Assembly (NCBI GenBank): GCA_036381615.1
Contig: DASVCL010000043.1
Location: forward strand, 1 to 37,328
Origin: CALANV01 sp036381615
Lineage (GTDB): Bacteria > Pseudomonadota > Alphaproteobacteria > CACIAM-22H2
DNA length: 37,328 nt
Direction of reading: 5' to 3'
Numbering within the stretch: position 1 is the stretch's first letter; every line of letters starts with the position of its first letter. This document shows, piece by piece, positions 31,471 through 37,328 of this stretch. A model generated the notes under the pieces. It was given only the letters and a program-made list of their open reading frames with translations. It was not told the origin of the DNA and did not search any database. The translations under genes and the position numbers were made by a program.

Positions 31471-32961
31471 GTGACGCAACAACAATATCTTCTCGCGCTC
31501 GACCAAGGCACCACCAGCACCCGGGCCATCCTGTTCGATATCGACGGCGTGCCGCGGTCCTCGGCACAGGTCGAGCTGCCGCAGATCTATCCGCAGCCGG
31601 GATGGGTCGAGCACGACCCGGAGGAGATCTGGCGGGCGACCGTCTCGGTGCTGCGCCGTGCGCTGGCAAATGCAAAGGTCGAGGCCGCCGCGGTGGCCGG
31701 GATCGGCATCACCAACCAGCGCGAGACGACCGTCCTGTGGGACCGCCGCACCGGCAAGCCGATCCACAACGCGATCGTGTGGCAGGACCGCCGCACGGCC
31801 GATTGGTGCCGTCGCATGGCGGGCATCGTCGGCGATGTGGAACTGGGCGCGCGCACGGGGCTGCTGTTCGATGCGTATTTCTCGGGGTCCAAGATCGCGT
31901 GGCTGCTGGACAATGTCGCCGGCGCACGCGACGCGGCCCAGCGCGGCGATCTCGCCTTCGGGACGATCGACACGTTCCTGCTGTGGCGGCTGACCGAGGG
32001 ACGGTGCCACGCCACCGACGCGACCAACGCGTCGCGGACGATGCTGTTCAACCTGCATACGCAGGACTGGGACGACGAACTGCTCAAGGCCTTCGGCATT
32101 CCGCGCGCCATCCTGCCGGAGGTGCGCGACTCGGCCGCGCTGTTCGGAGCGACGAACAAGGATCTGCTCGGCGCACCGGTGGCGATCGCGGGTATTGCCG
32201 GCGACCAGCAGGCGGCGACGGTCGGGCAGGCGTGCTTCAAGCCGGGCATGATCAAGAGCACCTACGGCACCGGTTGTTTCGTCGTCATGAACACCGGCGA
32301 CAAGCCGGTGCGCTCGAAGAACCGCCTGCTGACGACGTTGGCCTACCGCCTGAACGGCAAGCCGACCTACGCGCTTGAGGGCAGCATCTTCGTCTCGGGC
32401 GCGGCGATCCAGTGGCTGCGCGACGGGCTCAAGCTCATCCGCCGTGCCGATGAGACGGAAGAACTGGCGCGCAGCATCAAGGATACGAAGGGCGTCTATC
32501 TCGTCCCCGCCTTCACCGGGCTGGGCGCTCCCTACTGGGATCCGGATGCGCGCGGCGCGATCATCGGGCTGACGCGCGACAGCGGCATCGCCGAGATCGT
32601 GCGCGCCGGGCTGGAGGCGACCGTGTATCAGACCCGGGACCTGATGGATGCGATGGCGAGCGACGGGGCCATCGACGCGGCGGCGATTCGCGTCGACGGC
32701 GGCATGGCGGTCAACGATTGGGTCATGCAGTTCCTCGCCGACCAGCTCGCCCTGCCGGTGGAGCGGCCGACCGTGACCGAGACGACCGCGATCGGGGCCG
32801 CGTACCTCGCCGGCCTGACGGTCGGCCTGTTCGGCTCGACCCACGACATCGCGCGCAAATGGCAGCGCGATCGGGTCTTTACGCCCGCCATGCCGGCCGA
32901 TATCCGCGACCGCCTCTATGCCGGCTGGCGTGCCGCGGTGCGGCGTGTGCGAAATGATTAA
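31471..32961 (+). CDS. glpK: Glycerol kinase
   Basis: 496 residues, full length FGGY kinase. It phosphorylates glycerol to sn-glycerol-3-phosphate. Seen: ALDQGTTSTRAILFD (phosphate 1 loop), GITNQRETTVLWDRRTG, NAIVWQDRRT, the GTIDTFLLWRLT segment, GIAGDQQAATVGQ with the catalytic Asp, STYGTGCF, and RVDGGMAVNDWVMQFLADQL near the C-terminus. The start is GTG 31471 with AAGGA about 12 bases upstream. It lies directly before ugpBAEC on the same strand, which joins glycerol phosphorylation and glycerol-3-phosphate import. Six T residues (32978-32983) after a short GC stretch may mark its 3' end. Confidence 0.95.
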   Translation: MTQQQYLLALDQGTTSTRAILFDIDGVPRSSAQVELPQIYPQPGWVEHDPEEIWRATVSVLRRALANAKVEAAAVAGIGITNQRETTVLWDRRTGKPIHNAIVWQDRRTADWCRRMAGIVGDVELGARTGLLFDAYFSGSKIAWLLDNVAGARDAAQRGDLAFGTIDTFLLWRLTEGRCHATDATNASRTMLFNLHTQDWDDELLKAFGIPRAILPEVRDSAALFGATNKDLLGAPVAIAGIAGDQQAATVGQACFKPGMIKSTYGTGCFVVMNTGDKPVRSKNRLLTTLAYRLNGKPTYALEGSIFVSGAAIQWLRDGLKLIRRADETEELARSIKDTKGVYLVPAFTGLGAPYWDPDARGAIIGLTRDSGIAEIVRAGLEATVYQTRDLMDAMASDGAIDAAAIRVDGGMAVNDWVMQFLADQLALPVERPTVTETTAIGAAYLAGLTVGLFGSTHDIARKWQRDRVFTPAMPADIRDRLYAGWRAAVRRVRND

Positions 32962-33014
32962 CGGGCCGGCGTGCCGCTTTTTTGTGGGAGGTGCGGCATT
33001 CTCGTGCTAGGGTT

Positions 33015-33032
33015 CTGTCATAAAAGCTTCAA
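33015..33032 (+). promoter_or_regulatory. Pho-box-like element upstream of ugpB
   Basis: CTGTCAT (33015-33021), AAAA, then GCTTCAA (33026-33032). The first half is a perfect PhoB-binding heptamer with the right A-rich four-base spacer; the second half matches poorly. In other bacteria ugp operons belong to the phosphate-starvation regulon, which supports the reading. Confidence 0.5.
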
Positions 33033-33067
33033 ATCACCGCCGCACTTGAGTAATTAGGGGCGGCGTA

Positions 33068-33083
33068 TGTGGTACCTACCACA
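33068..33083 (+). promoter_or_regulatory. Perfect inverted repeat just before ugpB, possible operator
   Basis: TGTGGTA-CC-TACCACA, a 7-bp perfect inverted repeat with a 2-base centre. The gap is too small for an RNA hairpin, so protein binding is likelier. It ends 18 bases before the ugpB ATG, next to the ribosome site. Confidence 0.5.
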
Positions 33084-33101
33084 GCAGGGAGAAACCCAGA
33101 G

Positions 33102-34430
33102 ATGATTTCCCGTAGGACATTGCTCGGCGCCGTCGCGGTTGCGGCGCTCTCGGTCGGCATGGCGGACCGCGCCCAGGCCCAGGTCGAGATTCAATGGTGG
33201 CACGCCATGGGCGGCCAGCGCGGCGAGACGGTCAACGAGATCGCCGCCGGCTTCAACAAGATGCAGAGCGAATACAAGGTCGTGCCCGTCTACAAGGGCA
33301 GCTACAGCGACACCATGACGGCGGCGATCGCGGCCTTCCGTGCGAAGCAGCACCCGCACATCGTCCAGGTGTTCGAGGTCGGCACGGCGACGATGATGGC
33401 GGCCAAGGGCGCGATCTATCCCGTCCAGCAGCTGATGGAAGAGGCGGGCGAGAAATTCGATCCGAAGGCGTTTCTCCCGGCCGTGTACGGCTACTACTCG
33501 ACGACGGACGGCAAGCTGCTGTCGATGCCGTTCAACTCGTCCACGCCGGTGTTCTACTGGAACAAGGAAGCGTTCAAGAAGGCGGGGCTCGACCCGAACA
33601 AGCCGCCCAGGACCTGGCCCGAGGTCGGCGAGTATTCGAAGAAGCTGATGGCGGCGGGCTTCCCCTGCGGCTTCAGCACGCAGTGGCAGACCTGGATCCA
33701 GATCGAGAACTTCGGCGCGTGGCACGACCTGCCGTTCGCGACCAAGGAGAACGGCTTCGGCGGGACGGACATCGAGCTGAAGATCAACAGCCCGCAACAC
33801 GTCCGGCACATCCAGCAGCTCGCCGACTGGCACAAGGAAAAGATCTTCGTCTACGCCGGCCGTGAGAACAAGCCGGACCCGAAGTTCACGACCGGCGAAT
33901 GCCCGATGTTCATGGGCTCGTCGGGCTCGGCCGGCGGGCTCGAGAAGGCGATGAAGGGTGTCGAGATCGGCACGTCGATGCTGCCGTACTGGCCCGACAT
34001 CAGGTCCGAGCCGCAGAACTCGATCATCGGCGGCGCGACGCTGTGGGTCCTCTCCGGCAAGCCGAAGTCCGAATACAAGGGCGTGGCGAAGTTCTTCACG
34101 TATCTGTCCTCGCCCGAGGTGCAGGCGAAGTGGCACATGGAGACCGGTTACGTCCCGATCACCAAGGCGGCTTACGAGTACACGAAGAAGAGCGGCTTCT
34201 ATGAGAAGCACCCGGGCCGCGACGTCGCCGTGCTGCAGCTCAGCCTCAATGAGCCGACGCCGAACTCCAAGGGGTTGCGCATCGGCAACTTCGTCCAGAT
34301 CCGCGACGTCATGGACGAGGAACTCGAGGCCGTGTGGGCCGGTCAGAAGTCCGCGAAGCAGGCCCTCGACGACATCGTCGCGAGGGGCAACAAGCTGCTC
34401 AAGGACTTCGCCCGCGCGAACCCGTCTTAA
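33102..34430 (+). CDS. ugpB: sn-Glycerol-3-phosphate ABC transporter, binding protein
   Basis: 442 residues. The N-terminus MISRRTLLGAVAVAALSVG...AQAQ is a signal peptide with an SRRTLL motif that could use Tat or Sec. The mature protein is a family-1 extracellular solute-binding protein with the UgpB opening EIQWWHAMGGQRGETVNEIAAGFNKMQ, PVYKGSYSDTMTAAIAAFRAKQHPHIVQVFEVGTATMMAAKGA, MPFNSSTPVFYWNKEAFKKAGLDP, MFMGSSGSAGG and KWHMETGYVPITKAAYE. These residues fit the glycerol-3-phosphate/glycerophosphodiester pocket. AGGGAGAA precedes ATG 33102. It is the first gene of ugpBAEC. Confidence 0.94.
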   Translation: MISRRTLLGAVAVAALSVGMADRAQAQVEIQWWHAMGGQRGETVNEIAAGFNKMQSEYKVVPVYKGSYSDTMTAAIAAFRAKQHPHIVQVFEVGTATMMAAKGAIYPVQQLMEEAGEKFDPKAFLPAVYGYYSTTDGKLLSMPFNSSTPVFYWNKEAFKKAGLDPNKPPRTWPEVGEYSKKLMAAGFPCGFSTQWQTWIQIENFGAWHDLPFATKENGFGGTDIELKINSPQHVRHIQQLADWHKEKIFVYAGRENKPDPKFTTGECPMFMGSSGSAGGLEKAMKGVEIGTSMLPYWPDIRSEPQNSIIGGATLWVLSGKPKSEYKGVAKFFTYLSSPEVQAKWHMETGYVPITKAAYEYTKKSGFYEKHPGRDVAVLQLSLNEPTPNSKGLRIGNFVQIRDVMDEELEAVWAGQKSAKQALDDIVARGNKLLKDFARANPS

Positions 34431-34438
34431 GGTAACCC

Positions 34439-34476
34439 CGGCGCCGCCCGCCTGCGCGGGCGGCGCCGATTCTTTT
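34439..34476 (+). terminator. Intrinsic terminator or attenuator between ugpB and ugpA
   Basis: A 13-bp perfect GC stem (34439-34451 with 34456-34468) and a CTGC loop are followed by ATTCTTTT. It begins nine bases after the ugpB stop and ends eight bases before the ugpA ATG. Partial termination would give more binding protein than permease. Confidence 0.7.
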
Positions 34477-34483
34477 GCCGCTG

Positions 34484-35365
34484 ATGGAAAAACGTGTCGT
34501 CTTCAAGGGCAAACTGCTGCCCTATCTGCTGGTCGCGCCGCAGATCGTTGTCACGCTCATCTTCTTCATCTGGCCCGCGGCCCAGGCGCTGAAGCAGTCG
34601 GTTTTCATCGAGGGCGCATTCGGCGGCAACGCCCAGTTCGTCTGGCTGGAAAATTTCGCGGAGCTGTTCTCCGACCCGGGCTATCTGCATTCGGCGCGCG
34701 TGACCATCGTCTTCAGCGCCGCCGTGACTTTCTTCGGTCTGGCGATTGCGCTGCTGCTCGCCGTCATGGCGGACCGCGTCATTCGCGGCGCCACGGTCTA
34801 CAAGACCTTTCTCATCTGGCCTTACGCCGTCGCGCCGGCAGTGGCCGGCGTGCTGTGGGGATTCCTGTTCAATCCGACGGTCGGCAACCTCGCCTATCTT
34901 CTCAACAAGATCGGGTATGAGTGGAACTACTTCGTCAACGGCGGGCAGGCGCTCGTTCTGGTGGTGATCGCCGCCTGCTGGAGCCAGATCAGCTATAACT
35001 TCATCTTCTTCCTTGCCGGCCTGCAGTCGATTCCGAAGTCGCTGATCGAGGCGGCGGCGATCGACGGCGCGGGCCCGGGGCGGCGGTTCTGGACGATCGT
35101 GTTCCCGCTGCTCTCGCCGACGACCTTCTTCCTTCTTGTCGTCAACGTCGTTCATGCATTCTTCCAGACGTTCGGCATCATCCATGCCGTGACGCAGGGC
35201 GGGCCGGCCAACGCCACCGAAATCCTCGTCTTCAAGGTCTACAACGACGGCTTCCGGGGACTCGACCTCGGGGGATCGGCGGCGCAGTCGGTCGTGCTGA
35301 TGATCATCGTCATCGCACTCACCGTTCTGCAGTTCCGCTTCATCGAACGCCGGGTCCACTATTGA
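34484..35365 (+). CDS. ugpA: sn-Glycerol-3-phosphate ABC transporter, permease UgpA
   Basis: 293 residues from ATG 34484, with six membrane helices. The MalF-like permease motif EAAAIDGAGPGRRFWTIVFPLLSP (EAA loop, docking to UgpC) and the start LLPYLLVAPQIVVTLIFFIWPA are typical of UgpA. VTQGGPANATEILVFKVYNDGF near the end is the usual UgpA segment. No ribosome site is visible before the ATG; the TTG at 34475 has none either. It follows the attenuator hairpin and precedes ugpE by 13 bases. Confidence 0.93.
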   Translation: MEKRVVFKGKLLPYLLVAPQIVVTLIFFIWPAAQALKQSVFIEGAFGGNAQFVWLENFAELFSDPGYLHSARVTIVFSAAVTFFGLAIALLLAVMADRVIRGATVYKTFLIWPYAVAPAVAGVLWGFLFNPTVGNLAYLLNKIGYEWNYFVNGGQALVLVVIAACWSQISYNFIFFLAGLQSIPKSLIEAAAIDGAGPGRRFWTIVFPLLSPTTFFLLVVNVVHAFFQTFGIIHAVTQGGPANATEILVFKVYNDGFRGLDLGGSAAQSVVLMIIVIALTVLQFRFIERRVHY

Positions 35366-35378
35366 GCGCGGGCGAGAC

Positions 35379-36233
35379 ATGATCGAGAACCGTCCCTGGC
35401 TCACCTTCCTGTCGCACGCGATCGTGCTGCTCGGCATCGCCGTCGTGGCGTTTCCGGTCTACATCACGTTCGTCGCCTCCACGCACGATCAGGTGACGTT
35501 GCTGCAGGCGCCGATCCCGATGCTGCCCGGCAACCATATGCTCGAGAACTACCGGCAGGTGCTGTTCGAAGGTGTCGGGGCCGCATCGGCCGGCGCACCC
35601 CCGGTGCTCCTGATGATGTTCAACAGCCTGGTCATGGCCGTCGTCATCGCCGTGGGCAAGATCGCGATCTCGATCATCGCGGCCTATGCCGTGGTCTATT
35701 TCAGGTTTCCGCTGCGGATGACCTTCTTCTGGATGATCTTCATCACGCTGATGCTTCCGGTGGAGGTGCGCATCCTGCCGACCTACGAGGTCGTCGCGAA
35801 CCTGGGCATGCTGAACAGCTATGCAGGCCTGACGATCCCGCTGATCGCCTCGGCGACGGCCACCTTCCTGTTCCGCCAGTTCTTCCTGACGGTGCCGGAC
35901 GAGCTGACCGAGGCGGCGCGCATCGACGGCGCCGGACCGCTCCGCTTTTTCTGGGATGTGCTGCTGCCGCTGTCCCGGACCTCGATCGCGGCGCTGTTCG
36001 TCATTCAGTTCATTTACGGCTGGAACCAGTATCTCTGGCCGCTGCTGATCACGACAGACGAAAGCTACTACACCGTCGTCATGGCCATCTCCCGCATGAT
36101 GAACGTGGTCGATGCCGCGGCGAGCTGGAACCTGGTGATGACCAACACATTGCTTGCCATGATTCCGCCCGTGGTGGTCGTCGTGCTGATGCAGCACTGG
36201 TTCGTCAAAGGCCTGGTCGAGACGGAGAAGTAA
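35379..36233 (+). CDS. ugpE: sn-Glycerol-3-phosphate ABC transporter, permease UgpE
   Basis: 284 residues with six membrane helices, a MalG-like permease. Seen: FPVYITFVASTHDQVTLLQAPIPMLPG, FNSLVMAVVIAVGKIAISIIAAYAVVYFRFP, LMLPVEVRILPTYEVVANLGMLNSYAGLTIPLIASATATFLFRQFF, and the EAARIDGAGPLRFFWDVLLPLS docking loop. The QYLWPLLITTDESYYTVVMAI segment is typical of UgpE. It pairs with UgpA as the membrane channel. The next gene, ugpC, starts nine bases after the stop. Confidence 0.94.
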   Translation: MIENRPWLTFLSHAIVLLGIAVVAFPVYITFVASTHDQVTLLQAPIPMLPGNHMLENYRQVLFEGVGAASAGAPPVLLMMFNSLVMAVVIAVGKIAISIIAAYAVVYFRFPLRMTFFWMIFITLMLPVEVRILPTYEVVANLGMLNSYAGLTIPLIASATATFLFRQFFLTVPDELTEAARIDGAGPLRFFWDVLLPLSRTSIAALFVIQFIYGWNQYLWPLLITTDESYYTVVMAISRMMNVVDAAASWNLVMTNTLLAMIPPVVVVVLMQHWFVKGLVETEK

Positions 36234-36242
36234 GGGGCGAAG

Positions 36243-37328
<1,086 letters not shown>

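Overview
The window looks like chromosomal DNA of a high-GC alphaproteobacterium. I infer this from strong GC bias at third codon positions (which also creates very long antisense shadow ORFs), a SAM-II riboswitch ahead of metZ, a GGAAC-N16-CGTT promoter of the EcfG general-stress type, and an argD-argF-hslO gene order. Genus cannot be set from sequence reading alone; Rhodospirillales-like is a guess. Coding density is high and most genes are housekeeping or transport genes. The only mobile remnant is the tail of an IS5-family transposase cut by the left edge.

Layout. 1-5.5 kb: IS5 tail, a methyl-accepting chemotaxis protein with a short N-terminus, a YbfF-type hydrolase, tRNA-Gly(TCC), a DUF488 protein, and an overlapping pair of a radical SAM protein and a metallophosphatase-fold protein that has lost its first metal-binding motif. 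5.5-8 kb: a promoter, SAM-II aptamer and intrinsic terminator controlling metZ, then an OmpA-type lipoprotein behind an EcfG-type promoter. 8.1-12 kb: apaG, folE, trkH and argE on one strand. 12-17.4 kb, minus strand: a lipoprotein, the argD-argF-hslO group with its own promoter, a small membrane protein and an orphan ABC-2 permease. 17.5-20.2 kb: recX, then a hipBA toxin-antitoxin module whose control region holds four 20-bp operator-like sites at an exact 27-bp pitch. Its flanks carry short GGGACA-type repeats in opposite orientation.

20.2-29.6 kb: a large MscS-family channel, an orphan BtuF-like protein without a signal peptide, a GT87/DUF2029 membrane protein, a NitT/TauT-type ABC importer (binding protein, ATPase, permease) followed by an FAD-dependent oxidoreductase, and a small basic DUF6496 protein. 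30-31.3 kb: a cytoplasmic sulfite-oxidase-fold molybdoenzyme overlapping a glutathione peroxidase that has two well-placed starts. 31.4 kb to the right edge: glpK and the ugpBAEC glycerol-3-phosphate importer. A Pho-box-like element and a perfect inverted repeat precede ugpB, and ugpC runs off the window.

The strongest less-ordinary signals are regulatory: the four-site hip operator array, the SAM-II aptamer joined to a transcription terminator, the EcfG promoter with a duplicated upstream element, and hairpins placed directly after both binding-protein genes. The most unusual protein pair is the radical SAM / degenerate metallophosphatase couple. I did not find a clearly new multi-gene defence or mobile system.
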